DNA from: Dyadobacter luteus | GTDB taxonomy: Bacteria; Bacteroidota; Bacteroidia; Cytophagales; Spirosomataceae | Reading direction: 5' to 3' | Assembly: GCF_003383615.1 (NCBI RefSeq) | Contig: NZ_QNUL01000017.1 | Span: 62,001-126,000, forward strand | DNA: 64,000 nucleotides | In this document: positions 37,206 to 46,211 of the stretch, piece by piece | How positions within the stretch are numbered: position 1 is the stretch's first letter | Layout: each line of letters starts with the position of its first letter | Made by a program: the position numbers and the translations under genes | The notes under the pieces: generated by a model | Database searches by the model: none | What the model was told of the DNA's origin: nothing | Seen by the model: the letters and a program-made list of their open reading frames with translations, nothing else

Positions 37206-38633
37206 ATGTGTAGATCGGTAAAATCTTTATTTCATTATATATTTTTTGCCATACTGATATTCGCAGGACTGCCGGGAACTGTCAGCGCACAAACCGATTC
37301 CCTCACCTCGCCTATTGTGATCGGAGATATTATTATCGAAGGAAATCATAAAACACGCTCGCCGATCATCCTCAGAGAAATGGCTGTAAAAACGGGGGAT
37401 ACCATCTCACCGGCAAGCTTACCTGAACTACTGGAAATAGATCGCAGAAAAATAATCAATACGAATCTTTTTGTAACGGTAGACATGCTACCTCAGCTCA
37501 ATGCGGATTCTGTAAGGACGGATGTAAAAGTATTGATCAAGGAGCGCTGGTATCTGATCGCACTTCCTGTTTTCCAGCTTGCCGATAGAAATTTTAATGA
37601 GTGGTGGTATGACAGAAACCGCGACCTCAGCCGTACCATCTACGGTGCCTATGTGAGTTACGGTAATGTAACCGGTCGCGGCGACCGTCTCCGTTTAATC
37701 ACAGAATTTGGTTTTATTCCTAAATTCGAAATAGCCTATTCGCTTCCTTATCTGGATAAAGCTCAAAAAACAGGTATTACCGTAGGCGCGTCCTATTCCA
37801 TGAATAAAACCATGGCGCATAGGACCTGGATGGATAAGCTAGACTACCTCAGTAGCGAGAATAAGAACAAAGAAAGATTCTACACCTATATCGCCCTCAC
37901 GCGACGAAATAAGTATTATACGTTCCACAGTGTGGATTTACGATGGAGCACGTCTAACATTTCAGATACAATTGCCAGGCTGAATCCTGCTTACATGCTG
38001 GATGGCCGCACATCACAGAAATATTTCCAGCTTACCTATTCATTCTCTTACGACAAGCGCGACAACACCCAGTATCCGTTATTAGGACAAAGCGCCGGTA
38101 TTCAGCTGTCCAAAATCGGACTACTTCCAACCGACGACGTCAATATGGGATATCTTTACGGATCCTACAGAAAATATTTCTCCCTGGGTAAAAACTGGTA
38201 TGCCAACACGGGCGTCAGAGCAAGACTCTCTGTCCCACGGCGGCAACCTTATCTGCAAACGATAGGACTGGGTTACCGGAATGATCTGGTTCGGGGATAT
38301 GAACTTTATGTAGTAGACGGGCGGAGTTATGGACTCCTTAAAAGTGAGATCAAGTACAGACTCTTCTCTATCCGAAAGCATTTCCCCTGGATACCCATCA
38401 AACAATTCAATACACTCCCACTGGCCGTTTATATCAACACCTTTGCTGACGCAGGATATGTCCGCAACAACTATCCCGAGCTCAGCCGGACACGACTTGG
38501 TAACACGATGCTCTACGGAGCAGGAACCGGTCTTGATATCGTCACATTCTATAACATTGTGGCACGTTTCAATGTCAATATTAATGCAGAAGGCGACCGC
38601 AGATTCTTTTTTAACCTGGCCCGTGAATTTTAA
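37206..38633 (+). CDS. POTRA-containing outer-membrane beta-barrel protein (BamA/TamA-like)
   Basis: A 475-residue outer-membrane protein. The signal peptide ends GTVSAQ (about residue 29). One POTRA-like domain follows (about 36-115: VIGDIIIEGNHKTRSPII ... VKVLIKERWYLI), then a beta-barrel with aromatic strands and a final Phe (FNLAREF), the usual insertion signal. The single POTRA and short length separate it from essential BamA, which has five POTRAs. Relatives are annotated as surface-antigen/Omp85-like proteins and may assist lipid or protein insertion. It is monocistronic. Confidence 0.82.
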   Translation: MCRSVKSLFHYIFFAILIFAGLPGTVSAQTDSLTSPIVIGDIIIEGNHKTRSPIILREMAVKTGDTISPASLPELLEIDRRKIINTNLFVTVDMLPQLNADSVRTDVKVLIKERWYLIALPVFQLADRNFNEWWYDRNRDLSRTIYGAYVSYGNVTGRGDRLRLITEFGFIPKFEIAYSLPYLDKAQKTGITVGASYSMNKTMAHRTWMDKLDYLSSENKNKERFYTYIALTRRNKYYTFHSVDLRWSTSNISDTIARLNPAYMLDGRTSQKYFQLTYSFSYDKRDNTQYPLLGQSAGIQLSKIGLLPTDDVNMGYLYGSYRKYFSLGKNWYANTGVRARLSVPRRQPYLQTIGLGYRNDLVRGYELYVVDGRSYGLLKSEIKYRLFSIRKHFPWIPIKQFNTLPLAVYINTFADAGYVRNNYPELSRTRLGNTMLYGAGTGLDIVTFYNIVARFNVNINAEGDRRFFFNLAREF

Positions 38634-38814
38634 TTTCTCTGTTTGAAATCTTACAACATGGTGAAACCTGTGTACATTTTGCCCGTCTGAGATAGGTAAA
38701 AACTATTCAATCTGTATAAATTTGCATTATATTGTTGTTTTGGCAATCACCAGCGCAGGCATACATTTTAACCTCTTATATCAAATCACTAAAATGAACA
38801 CACCTTCTACGGAA

Positions 38815-39417
38815 ATGAAACACACTTCTTTATTTAAAAAATTGCTGTTTACCTGCCTCGTTTCGGTATGCATTATTGCCTGTAATTCCAAAACACAGGA
38901 AGAAACCGACACACCCGCGACAGACTCTTCAGCTATTGCGGATACTGCCCAATCTGAGCTGAATAGTAATCAGTCTGCATTATTGGAAACCATGCTGGGT
39001 ACTGCTCCTGCCGAAGGAACCATATTAAGAGGTGTGTCATTCGGAGATCCTGTAAGCAAAGTGAAAGCAACTGAAACTTTTGAAATGTTTGAAGAAGTAG
39101 CCGATCACCTGGGCTACACGATGGAAACGCCTCAGCTGGAAACCATCGATGTTCAGTATTTCATCAATAAAGACAAAAAAGTAGAAAGCATCAGAGTGGA
39201 TGTTTATCTGAACAGTGCCGATGCAACCAAACAACTCTGGAACGCGGGGAAAGCACACTTTACAGAACAATATGCTGCTCCGAAAGAGGAAGGAAAAGTT
39301 GTGACCTGGAATAAAAATGCAGTACGTGTGAACATGGAAGACGTCTCTTCAGGCAAAGATTATGGATTAAAATTTGAATTTTCCCCGGCCGGAGCTGCTG
39401 TTCTTGCCAAAAAATAA
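38815..39417 (+). CDS. Hypothetical lipoprotein
   Basis: A 200-residue lipoprotein with the leader MKHTSLFKKLLFTCLVSVCIIAC, Cys lipidation near residue 23. An acidic Ser/Thr/Asp-rich linker follows (TDTPATDSSAIADTAQ), then a compact alpha/beta domain with GVSFGDPVSKVK. I chose the ATG at 38815 because it gives a standard signal length; one at 38794 would add seven residues. No named domain is recognised. It is followed 69 bp later by the cyclophilin gene on the same strand. Confidence 0.72.
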   Translation: MKHTSLFKKLLFTCLVSVCIIACNSKTQEETDTPATDSSAIADTAQSELNSNQSALLETMLGTAPAEGTILRGVSFGDPVSKVKATETFEMFEEVADHLGYTMETPQLETIDVQYFINKDKKVESIRVDVYLNSADATKQLWNAGKAHFTEQYAAPKEEGKVVTWNKNAVRVNMEDVSSGKDYGLKFEFSPAGAAVLAKK

Positions 39418-39486
39418 AATGTATCTTCCCGGCGTTGAAGTTAGCTCCTGCCAATAGAATACATCGTTTTACCATTAATTAACAAT

Positions 39487-40194
39487 ATGAAAAACCACAA
39501 GTTAGCTTTATTAGGACTGATATGCCTTTTTTCAATAGAGGCTATAGCTCAGAAAAAATCGAAGAAAGACGAACTGATCACTATAAAAACAGAGCAGGGA
39601 ACCATGCAGGTGATCCTGTTTGATGAAACCCCTAAGCACAAAGCCAACTTCATTAAACTGGCAAAAGACAAATTCTATGACGGTCTGCTTTTCCACCGTG
39701 TTATCGAAGGCTTCATGATCCAGGGCGGTGACCCTGAATCCAAAAATGCAGAAGCCGGAAAAATGCTTGGCAAGGGAGATAATGGCTATAAAATTCCTGC
39801 CGAATTTAACCAGAATCTCTTCCATCAGAAAGGCGCATTGGCCGCGGCACGCGACAACAATCCTGCGAAAGAATCAAGCGGATGCCAGTTTTATATAGTG
39901 CAGGGTAAAAAATGGAGCAAAGCTGATCTCGCCAAACAGGCAGTAAGAGCTGCACGTAAGATTTCTGATGAACAGAAAAACGTATATGAGACGATTGGCG
40001 GAGCACCTCATTTGGATGGAGCTTATACTGTATTCGGACAAGTAATTGACGGTATAGATGTGATCGATAAAATCACCTCCTATCCACGTGACGAGCGCGA
40101 CAGACCGGAGAAAAATATTGCGATGAAGGTATCAGTGAAGAAGATGAAAAAGAAGAAAATCACAAGAAAATATGGTTGGAAATACGCCGCCTGA
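39487..40194 (+). CDS. Secreted cyclophilin-type peptidyl-prolyl cis-trans isomerase
   Basis: A 235-residue foldase. The signal peptide (about 1-21, ending AIAQ) is followed by a cyclophilin domain. Motifs present are FHRVIEGFMIQGGDP (catalytic Arg, plus Phe and Gln positions), AARDNNPAKESSGCQFYIV and DGAYTVFGQVIDGIDVIDKI. An insertion of about 40 residues (KKWSKADLAKQAVRAARKISDEQKN...) between the FYIV strand and the GAYTVFG strand is typical of the Bacteroidota periplasmic form. It catalyses proline isomerisation during folding of exported proteins. It ends with a basic tail (KKKKITRKYGWK). The next gene's start overlaps this stop. Confidence 0.9.
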   Translation: MKNHKLALLGLICLFSIEAIAQKKSKKDELITIKTEQGTMQVILFDETPKHKANFIKLAKDKFYDGLLFHRVIEGFMIQGGDPESKNAEAGKMLGKGDNGYKIPAEFNQNLFHQKGALAAARDNNPAKESSGCQFYIVQGKKWSKADLAKQAVRAARKISDEQKNVYETIGGAPHLDGAYTVFGQVIDGIDVIDKITSYPRDERDRPEKNIAMKVSVKKMKKKKITRKYGWKYAA

Positions 40195-41126
40195 AATCCT
40201 TTTCCTTCCAAACAAGCTTCATTTTGACTAAGAAAAAAATCCTCATCACAGGATCCAATGGATTACTGGGCCAGAAACTGGTGAGTCTGTTGATTACCAG
40301 GCCTGATGTAACTGTCATTGCCACAGCAGCAGGAAAAAACCGGCTGCCTTATGATACCGGTTACAAGTACCTCGAAATGGATATCACTGACCCCGCAGGG
40401 ATTGACCGGGTAATTGCTCAAATACGCCCTGATGTGCTGATCCATACAGCAGCCATGACCAACGTGGATCAGTGTGAAGCAGAAAAAGAGACTTGCTGGA
40501 AACTCAATGTTACAGCTGTTGAATATTTGATTGAAGCGTGCCGGAAGTACGATGTTTTTCTTGAACACCTTTCAACTGACTTTGTATTCGACGGCTTAAA
40601 CGGACCATATCAGGAAGATGACGCCCCCAATCCGGTAAGTTTCTACGGGTGGAGTAAATATGCTGCAGAAAAGGCTGTCATCAATTCAGGATTGCGCTGG
40701 AGTATTGCCCGAACTGTGCTTGTTTATGGCATTGCACACGACATGAGCCGGAGCAATATTATCCTTTGGGTAAAAAAATCATTGGAAGAAGGTAAGGCCA
40801 TCAAGGTGGTAACAGACCAGTTCAGGACTCCTACCCTGGCTGAAGATTTGGCCATGGGCTGCTATCTTATTGCAGACAAAGAAGCAGAAGGCATTTTCCA
40901 TATTTCCGGAAAGGATTTTCTTACACCTTACCAAATGGCCATTATGGCGGCTGAATATTTCGGTCTGGACAAATCACTGATTTTTCCGACTGATTCATCC
41001 GCTTTCTCTCAGCCCGCCCGCCGTCCGCCCCGCACAGGCTTTGACCTGACGAAATCAAGAGAAGTGCTGGGTTATGAACCGCATTCATTTACGGAGGGAA
41101 TTGGGATTTTAGAGGGGCAGCTATAA
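40176..41126 (+). CDS. RmlD-like SDR reductase (dTDP-4-dehydrorhamnose reductase family)
   Basis: A 316-residue extended short-chain dehydrogenase. The nucleotide-binding motif is ITGSNGLLGQKL (about 24-35). AAMTNVDQCEAEKETCWKLNV is typical of RmlD, and STDFVFDG and the catalytic YGWSKYAAEK (YxxxK) follow. RmlD makes dTDP-L-rhamnose, but no rmlABC genes are nearby, so a related NDP-sugar reductase or other SDR role is possible. The ATG at 40176 overlaps the cyclophilin gene by 19 bp. A TTG at 40224, just before TKKKILITG, would remove 16 extra residues and avoid overlap, and may be the true start. Confidence 0.82.
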   Translation: MEIRRLKSFSFQTSFILTKKKILITGSNGLLGQKLVSLLITRPDVTVIATAAGKNRLPYDTGYKYLEMDITDPAGIDRVIAQIRPDVLIHTAAMTNVDQCEAEKETCWKLNVTAVEYLIEACRKYDVFLEHLSTDFVFDGLNGPYQEDDAPNPVSFYGWSKYAAEKAVINSGLRWSIARTVLVYGIAHDMSRSNIILWVKKSLEEGKAIKVVTDQFRTPTLAEDLAMGCYLIADKEAEGIFHISGKDFLTPYQMAIMAAEYFGLDKSLIFPTDSSAFSQPARRPPRTGFDLTKSREVLGYEPHSFTEGIGILEGQL

Positions 41127-41448
41127 AAGGTGCTTCGGTTTATTGCCTTTTATCAAAATTTACTATTGCACTTCATTCTGACCTGTAGCACGCTCTTCTG
41201 GTACTATTTACCATTTGGGGCAATGCTGGATCGGAATCTCTAAAAACTATTTGCCCGTTTTTTTTGCGAAAGTCGCTATCTTCATACGTTTCGCAACACA
41301 GTGACCTTACTGACATCTGCACAGTCTTAGTATGGCTTACATCCAGGTTAGGGAAATCTCAATAGAACATTTACCTAATCGGAAGAGCCAATTCAATGGA
41401 TAAATGACCATAGAAGAGCATTGCTCAATACACTAAACTGATTAGTAA
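41127..41448. other. 322-bp intergenic region with an inverted repeat
   Basis: No ORF is supported. The one structured element is the inverted repeat TTGCGAAA (41264-41271) and TTTCGCAA (41289-41296) with a 17-base spacer. It has no T-run and could be a regulatory site or a small hairpin. Confidence 0.5.
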
Positions 41449-41931
41449 ATGAAATTTTTTACCATCCTCTTCTGTCTGGTATCTAACATTTTATTTGCTC
41501 AGAATTTTGTTCTACCCCAAGGCGAATACATGGATACGACAAGCGTTTTTCATTCCGATTGTGCTCCTCCTTATGCTATTTATTATTATCAGGTACAGGC
41601 CAAATATCCGGTCAGTTCTCCGGCACTGCTTACTGAAGCCAGAGCATTTCTGAAACAAAATAGCAACTCAATAGAAAGTTCAGGTTATATCACTTTCCGG
41701 TTTTTTATAGACTGCAAAGGTTCCATGAGCCGGGTTCAGGTATTGCAAACTGACGAAAATTACAAAACCACGCATTTCCCCAAAGAGTATGTAAATAGCC
41801 TTTATCTTTTTGTCAAAACCTTGGATAAATGGCCGACTCAGCTCCAGATACAGAATATTAAAAACATCAATTATATCGCTTTTATCTCATTCAAAATCAA
41901 AAATGGGCAGGTTGACAATATTATTCCTTAG
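41449..41931 (+). CDS. Small secreted protein, unknown (TonB C-terminus-like)
   Basis: A 160-residue exported protein with a signal peptide ending ILFAQ (about residue 18). The rest has an alpha/beta pattern. The segment SGYITFRFFIDCKGSMSRVQVLQTDENY resembles the strand pair of TonB C-terminal domains, where Bacteroidota proteins often have a G.V.V.F.I...G.v..v.v motif. The match is weak and no proline-rich linker exists. It overlaps the TPR gene downstream by 29 bp, so the two are probably translated from one message. Confidence 0.6.
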   Translation: MKFFTILFCLVSNILFAQNFVLPQGEYMDTTSVFHSDCAPPYAIYYYQVQAKYPVSSPALLTEARAFLKQNSNSIESSGYITFRFFIDCKGSMSRVQVLQTDENYKTTHFPKEYVNSLYLFVKTLDKWPTQLQIQNIKNINYIAFISFKIKNGQVDNIIP

Positions 41932-42718
41932 CTTTTTACTGTTGAAAGTGAATGGCTACTCACAGTCGGTGGCCGATTGCAAGTCCAAAGTTTTTCAGGA
42001 TAGTCTCGTTCAGGTGTATTCAGAAAAAGCATGGAAATTCGGATACAATCACCCACAATGGCAGGCAAGCTGGGACAGCCTATTGGCTATTTGCCCCGAT
42101 ATAGCCATGGCGTATAGGGAGAAAGCTATTCCCTATTTAAAAAACGGAGATTATGCCAAAGCTTTCCAGTTGGAAGACAAAGCAGTAGAGCTTGATCCGG
42201 AAAGTTGGATTGCCTACCGGGCATTTCTGCATTGTATTTTCACCAAAAACTACGAAAGGGCATTAGTCGATTTTGAGCGTGCCGAAAAGCTGGTTCCCAA
42301 AGCCTACATTATGGACCATACCTATTCTTTTTATAAGGGATTATCCTGCCTTGGGTTAGAGGAATACGACAAGGCTGAGCAAGCTTTGTTACTGGATATA
42401 GCTCAACAGCATGAGAAAAGTGCAAACAATGACACTCATTTTAATTCATTCCTTTATCTCGGAATTGTCTACTATGAAATGAAGGAATATGTCAAAGCAG
42501 AAAAAGTTTTAAAAGATTGCCTCCGGCTTTACGAACAACTGCCAGAGGCAAATTACTATCTGGCTCTCACCTTCAAAAAAACAGGTAATGCGATGGCTAC
42601 TCAATATTTGGAGAAAGCAAAGGAATACTTACAGCTGGGGTATAAAATAAATGAAGACAACGAATTTTATGCCAACTACCCCAAGCAGATTTCGCTGTCA
42701 GATATTAACAACAAATAA
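41903..42718 (+). CDS. Secreted TPR protein
   Basis: A 271-residue protein with a signal peptide (MGRLTILFLSFLLLKVNGYS, about 1-20). Several TPR units follow: YAKAFQLEDKAVELDPESWIAY, ERALVDFERAEKLVPKAYI, YDKAEQALLLDI and YVKAEKVLKDCLRLYEQLP. TPR arrays mediate protein contacts in the periplasm. I chose the ATG at 41903 because it begins a clean signal peptide; the longer frame from 41810 starts inside the preceding gene. It overlaps the preceding small secreted protein gene by 29 bp, which suggests paired function. Confidence 0.8.
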   Translation: MGRLTILFLSFLLLKVNGYSQSVADCKSKVFQDSLVQVYSEKAWKFGYNHPQWQASWDSLLAICPDIAMAYREKAIPYLKNGDYAKAFQLEDKAVELDPESWIAYRAFLHCIFTKNYERALVDFERAEKLVPKAYIMDHTYSFYKGLSCLGLEEYDKAEQALLLDIAQQHEKSANNDTHFNSFLYLGIVYYEMKEYVKAEKVLKDCLRLYEQLPEANYYLALTFKKTGNAMATQYLEKAKEYLQLGYKINEDNEFYANYPKQISLSDINNK

Positions 42719-42742
42719 TACCTCAATGCTTCTTCGGTAAGT

Positions 42743-44389
42743 TCAATACAACTTCTCATAATATTCCCTCGCCATTCTGTCGGAATTGAATTCCTGGCTG
42801 ACGTCGTTCATACTATTCAATACCATTTCTCCCCATTTCTCCTGATTTTTATAGTACGTTGGAATCACGGTTTTTTCCAGTATCGTGAGCAGATTTTGTG
42901 AATCCTGCTTATTGATGTCGTCGCCTTTGGCAACCGGTAAGATGAAGGAGTTTTCTCCGTCACGGGCAAATTCACAAATCCAGCCATCGAATGTGGACAG
43001 GTTGAGAGATGCATTCATGGCGGCCGTCATACCACTGGTTCCCGATGCTTCACGCGTTACCACAGGAGTGTTGAGCCATATATCGGAGCCATCTTTCAAC
43101 AACTTTGATAAAGCCAGTTCATAACCTGTAAGTACCGCCACATTTGAGAAGTGATGGCTCAGATAGTACAGGTGGTTAAAAGTATTAATGGCTCCTTCGT
43201 CTTTGGGATAAGGTTTCCCCGCCCAGATTATCTGCACGGGACGAGAAGTATTTTTCAAAATTTTGGTAAAAAGCTCCATATCCCACACCAGCATGTCCGG
43301 TCGTTTATAAGCTGCAAAACGTCTGGCCCAAACGATGGTTAATACCTCCGGATCGAATAGTTTACCACATTGATCAGCCACAGTTTGGAACAAAACCTTT
43401 TTCAACTCTTTCTTCCGCACCGAGATCTTACTGATATCCTTGTTCAACCGGGCTTCTTCCAATGTTTTATCTACCCAATAGGTCTTGTTCTGGGCGTTGG
43501 TAATATGACCTATTTCCGCTATTCCGGAAAACGACTTCCACATATTCCTGGACACTTCTCCATGCAGCTTTGAAACTCCGTTTGCCTTCCTGCTCATAGA
43601 AAGCGCTGCAAGTGAATGGTTGAAAACATCGCCTGCATTTCCGCTTATCTTACGAACCTCATCCAGAGAAAGTCCCGAGAAAAAGCCTAAACCCTCCAGA
43701 AACTGGATATTGTGTTTTTCATTACCAGCTTCCTCAGGCGTATGCGTTGTAAACACAACCTTCTTTTTCAAACTCTCTACAGCTCCAAACTTTTTATAAA
43801 GCTGAAAAAGTGCTGAAACTGCATGTGCTTCGTTCAGATGGTACACCTCCGGCTCATACTGCAACTCTTCCAGCAAACGAGCCCCTCCTATCCCCAAAAC
43901 CATACATTGAGCCACTTTCATGGTAGCATCTGCATCGTAGAGCGAATGACTGATCGCTCTTGCTTGCGGATCATTGCCATCCGTGTCGGTAGTAAGTAAA
44001 AACAACGGTGCAGACTGAAATACATCGGGAGGCAAATAATAAGCAGCTACCCACACCTGCTTTCCCAGTATCGGGATCTGAAAACGAATACCTGTATCCT
44101 GTAAAAAATGATATATTTTCTCTCTGAACTGAGGTTCCATACTCCCGTCCATTCTGCGATCCTGATCATAATAGCCATATTTCCATAACATGCCTATACC
44201 GATCAGATTCTGTTTCAGTGCATACACACTTCTCATATGTGATCCTGCCAGAAAACCCAATCCGCCGGAATAGATTTTCAGCGACTGATCAATGGCAAAC
44301 TCCATGGAAAAATAAGCAACAGACTTTTTGTATTTCTTATCCGCTTTCAACGGATGCTTATAGGGTAAAGCAAAGCTCGATTGTGGCAT
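42743..44389 (-). CDS. glgP: Alpha-glucan phosphorylase family protein (GT35, short form)
   Basis: A 548-residue cytoplasmic enzyme of the glycogen/starch phosphorylase family, which releases glucose-1-phosphate from alpha-1,4-glucans. Family motifs are YFSMEFAI, SGGLGFLAG (about 41-49), HLNEAHA, VVFTTHTPEEAGN, WARRFAAYKRP (phosphate-binding Arg/Lys) and EASGTSGM. In classic enzymes the residue after this last Met is the lysine that holds pyridoxal phosphate; here it is Thr455 (codon at 43025-43027). The rest of the active site seems preserved, so it may be a PLP-independent variant, inactive, or active on a different substrate. It is monocistronic. No other glycogen genes are visible. Confidence 0.82.
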   Translation of the reverse strand: MPQSSFALPYKHPLKADKKYKKSVAYFSMEFAIDQSLKIYSGGLGFLAGSHMRSVYALKQNLIGIGMLWKYGYYDQDRRMDGSMEPQFREKIYHFLQDTGIRFQIPILGKQVWVAAYYLPPDVFQSAPLFLLTTDTDGNDPQARAISHSLYDADATMKVAQCMVLGIGGARLLEELQYEPEVYHLNEAHAVSALFQLYKKFGAVESLKKKVVFTTHTPEEAGNEKHNIQFLEGLGFFSGLSLDEVRKISGNAGDVFNHSLAALSMSRKANGVSKLHGEVSRNMWKSFSGIAEIGHITNAQNKTYWVDKTLEEARLNKDISKISVRKKELKKVLFQTVADQCGKLFDPEVLTIVWARRFAAYKRPDMLVWDMELFTKILKNTSRPVQIIWAGKPYPKDEGAINTFNHLYYLSHHFSNVAVLTGYELALSKLLKDGSDIWLNTPVVTREASGTSGMTAAMNASLNLSTFDGWICEFARDGENSFILPVAKGDDINKQDSQNLLTILEKTVIPTYYKNQEKWGEMVLNSMNDVSQEFNSDRMAREYYEKLY

Positions 44390-44469
44390 AAGTGATCAGT
44401 TTGAAAATGAATGTGATGATGCCGTTGAAATTAATAAAACTGTACCATGTAACCTTTCAGCCTCAAAAT

Positions 44470-44508
44470 AAAAAGCACCTGAATGAAGATTTCAAACAGG
44501 TGCTTATC
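44470..44508 (-). terminator. Intrinsic terminator after helical-repeat protein gene
   Basis: The stem AAGCACCTG/CAGGTGCTT (44473-44481 with 44497-44505) has a 15-base loop and reads on the minus strand into TTTTTATTTTG. It lies 15 bp after the stop of the coiled-coil gene. Confidence 0.8.
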
Positions 44509-44523
44509 AGCTCATTGAATTTT

Positions 44524-45435
44524 CTACTTTCCGAAAAGTCTTGCCCAGAAACCTTTGGCCTTTGTTTTAGTCTCTTCGTATTTCTCACTTGCAGCCTCTT
44601 TCAGCTCCGCAATTTCGACTTCTGCTTTTGCTTTCAGCTCAGCAGCTTTTACCTGTGCCTCTGCAAGTTTTTCAGCCGCCAGCTCTTTAGCATCTTCCAA
44701 TGCTTCCTCTGCATCTTCCCGGAAATCGGCCAGCTTTTCAGAAGCTTCGGCTCTCAACTCTTGTGCCTTTTCTTTTGCTTCATCAAATTTCTCGCTTGCG
44801 GCAACCTTAAGATCATCTGCCTTATCCGACAAGTCTGCAGCTATTTCCTGCGCTTTTACCTTACCTGCAGCTATGTTCAGCTCAACTTCATTCTGAAGCT
44901 GACTGACTTTACCCGAGATTCCGGAAGTTACTTCATCCACTTTTTCGGAAGTTTCAGCTTTTACTTCTTCAATCTTCGTCGCTGTTTCTTCAACCTTGTT
45001 TTCAACAGCAGCTACTACTTCCTCTTTTTTGTCAATCGCTGCTTCTTTCGCTTCTTCAACTTTTTCTGTCGCGTCTGCTTTTACCTCAGCTGCTTTTTCT
45101 TCAACAACAGTCGTTGCCTCATCAGCCTTATCCGCAATTTGCGCTTTCACCTCTGCAACTGATTCCTTTGCTTCTTCCACTTTGTCAGCAACACCCGCTT
45201 TCATCTCTTCTGTGGTTTCAGCAACATTGTCTTTTACAAGCTCTATCTTCTCGTCCACCGCATTTTCAACCGCAGCAATTTCAGTCTCAGCAACTGCTAC
45301 AGCTTCGTCCTTTACTTCAGCTGCTTTGTCAAGAACATCTTCTTTAGCATCCGAAACAGTTTCTTTCAGTTCTTCTGTTTTCTTTTTAAGCGATTCATTC
45401 TCGTCGTCGGGTATCAGGTCGGTTGGTGTAGCCAT
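44524..45435 (-). CDS. Ala/Glu/Lys/Val-rich long-helix protein (LEA/apolipoprotein-like)
   Basis: A 303-residue cytoplasmic protein with almost no Cys, Pro, His or Trp outside its ends. It is built from degenerate amphipathic repeats such as DKVEEAKESVAEVKAQIADK and EKFDEAKEKAQELRAEASEK, often with 11-residue periodicity. It ends in an aromatic-basic tail, KGFWARLFGK. The pattern recalls group 3 LEA desiccation proteins, apolipoproteins and phasin-like helical proteins; none is proven. I chose the ATG at 45435 (MATPTDLIPDDENE), since the longer form needs a TTG. There is no signal peptide. It is a single gene with its own terminator. Confidence 0.75.
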   Translation of the reverse strand: MATPTDLIPDDENESLKKKTEELKETVSDAKEDVLDKAAEVKDEAVAVAETEIAAVENAVDEKIELVKDNVAETTEEMKAGVADKVEEAKESVAEVKAQIADKADEATTVVEEKAAEVKADATEKVEEAKEAAIDKKEEVVAAVENKVEETATKIEEVKAETSEKVDEVTSGISGKVSQLQNEVELNIAAGKVKAQEIAADLSDKADDLKVAASEKFDEAKEKAQELRAEASEKLADFREDAEEALEDAKELAAEKLAEAQVKAAELKAKAEVEIAELKEAASEKYEETKTKAKGFWARLFGK

Positions 45436-45528
45436 CGGGAACAATGTTTAGGTATTTAGATAAGAAAGGATGAAAATGTAAGCTACAAAGGAGTTGCGAA
45501 CGTTGCAAACATTGTTATTGCTTTTTAC

Positions 45529-46095
45529 CTAAGCTAACCTTCTTATGATCAATTTTTTAACAAATTCATAAAACGGATCAGGCTGTAAGGTACGCCAGTT
45601 ATTGAGTTGCAGCGTTCCGCCAAAGTTGATATAGTAATCCAGTCTGAATTTTTTCCACTGCTGCTCTACATGTTCCCTGAAATTGACAGCTGCAATCCAT
45701 CCATCCTCTACATCGTCAAACCATTCAGCATAATAGTCGTCCTCGGCTCCATGAAAATCCAGCACATTTTCCCCCATAAGAATAAATTGGTTGATCCCTT
45801 CGTCTATCAAAGGATCAATCACCTGCCTTTTGAGAAACATGATATCGTTGTGAAGAGTATCGTTCCATTCGCCAAACAGCTCGATTATCACATACTTTTT
45901 TACATAGTCAGCAAAGAGAATTTTGACATACAAAGTCTCTGAGCCTATATGGTCCCAAAGCGGGTGGATGTAGTAACCATAAATCGCATTTTCAAAATAA
46001 TCAAGATTATAGGTTCTTCCATAAAACGGAGAGCGCTCATCATGACTTGCTACATAATGTTTTTCCCAGTTGTAATAGGGCTCAATCTCTTGCAT
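45529..46095 (-). CDS. Conserved-looking hypothetical protein, acidic and aromatic-rich
   Basis: A 188-residue soluble protein without signal peptide. It is rich in Tyr, Trp and acidic residues (YYNWEKHYVASHDERSPFYGR; HGAEDDYYAEWFDDVEDGW). A central alpha/beta segment reads LYVKILFADYVKKYVIIELFGEWNDTLHNDIMFLKR. I recognise no named family. It is a lone minus-strand gene between the helical-repeat protein and the DUF1080 protein, each with its own terminator. No function is proposed. Confidence 0.7.
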   Translation of the reverse strand: MQEIEPYYNWEKHYVASHDERSPFYGRTYNLDYFENAIYGYYIHPLWDHIGSETLYVKILFADYVKKYVIIELFGEWNDTLHNDIMFLKRQVIDPLIDEGINQFILMGENVLDFHGAEDDYYAEWFDDVEDGWIAAVNFREHVEQQWKKFRLDYYINFGGTLQLNNWRTLQPDPFYEFVKKLIIRRLA

Positions 46096-46131
46096 ACATA
46101 AGTCGGTTTACAAACAGCTACAGTCCAAAAA

Positions 46132-46175
46132 TAAAAAAGACTTAAACGATGTTGTGCATCATTTAAGTCTTTTAA
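46132..46175 (-). terminator. Intrinsic terminator after DUF1080 gene
   Basis: A long stem AAAGACTTAAA/TTTAAGTCTTT has an inner GATG/CATC extension (about 46137-46172) and runs, on the minus strand, into TTTTTTATTTTT. It follows the DUF1080 stop by about 40 bp. Confidence 0.85.
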
Positions 46176-46211
46176 ATACTCTGCCTGATTACAAATCAGG
46201 TTTATATGCTT

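Noticed and set aside
44392..45162. Long plus-strand ORF of 256 codons opposite the helical-repeat gene
   Set aside because: Its Cys/Phe/Leu-rich translation is what Glu/Lys/Ala codons give on the reverse strand. The minus-strand protein has clear repeats, a good start and its own terminator.
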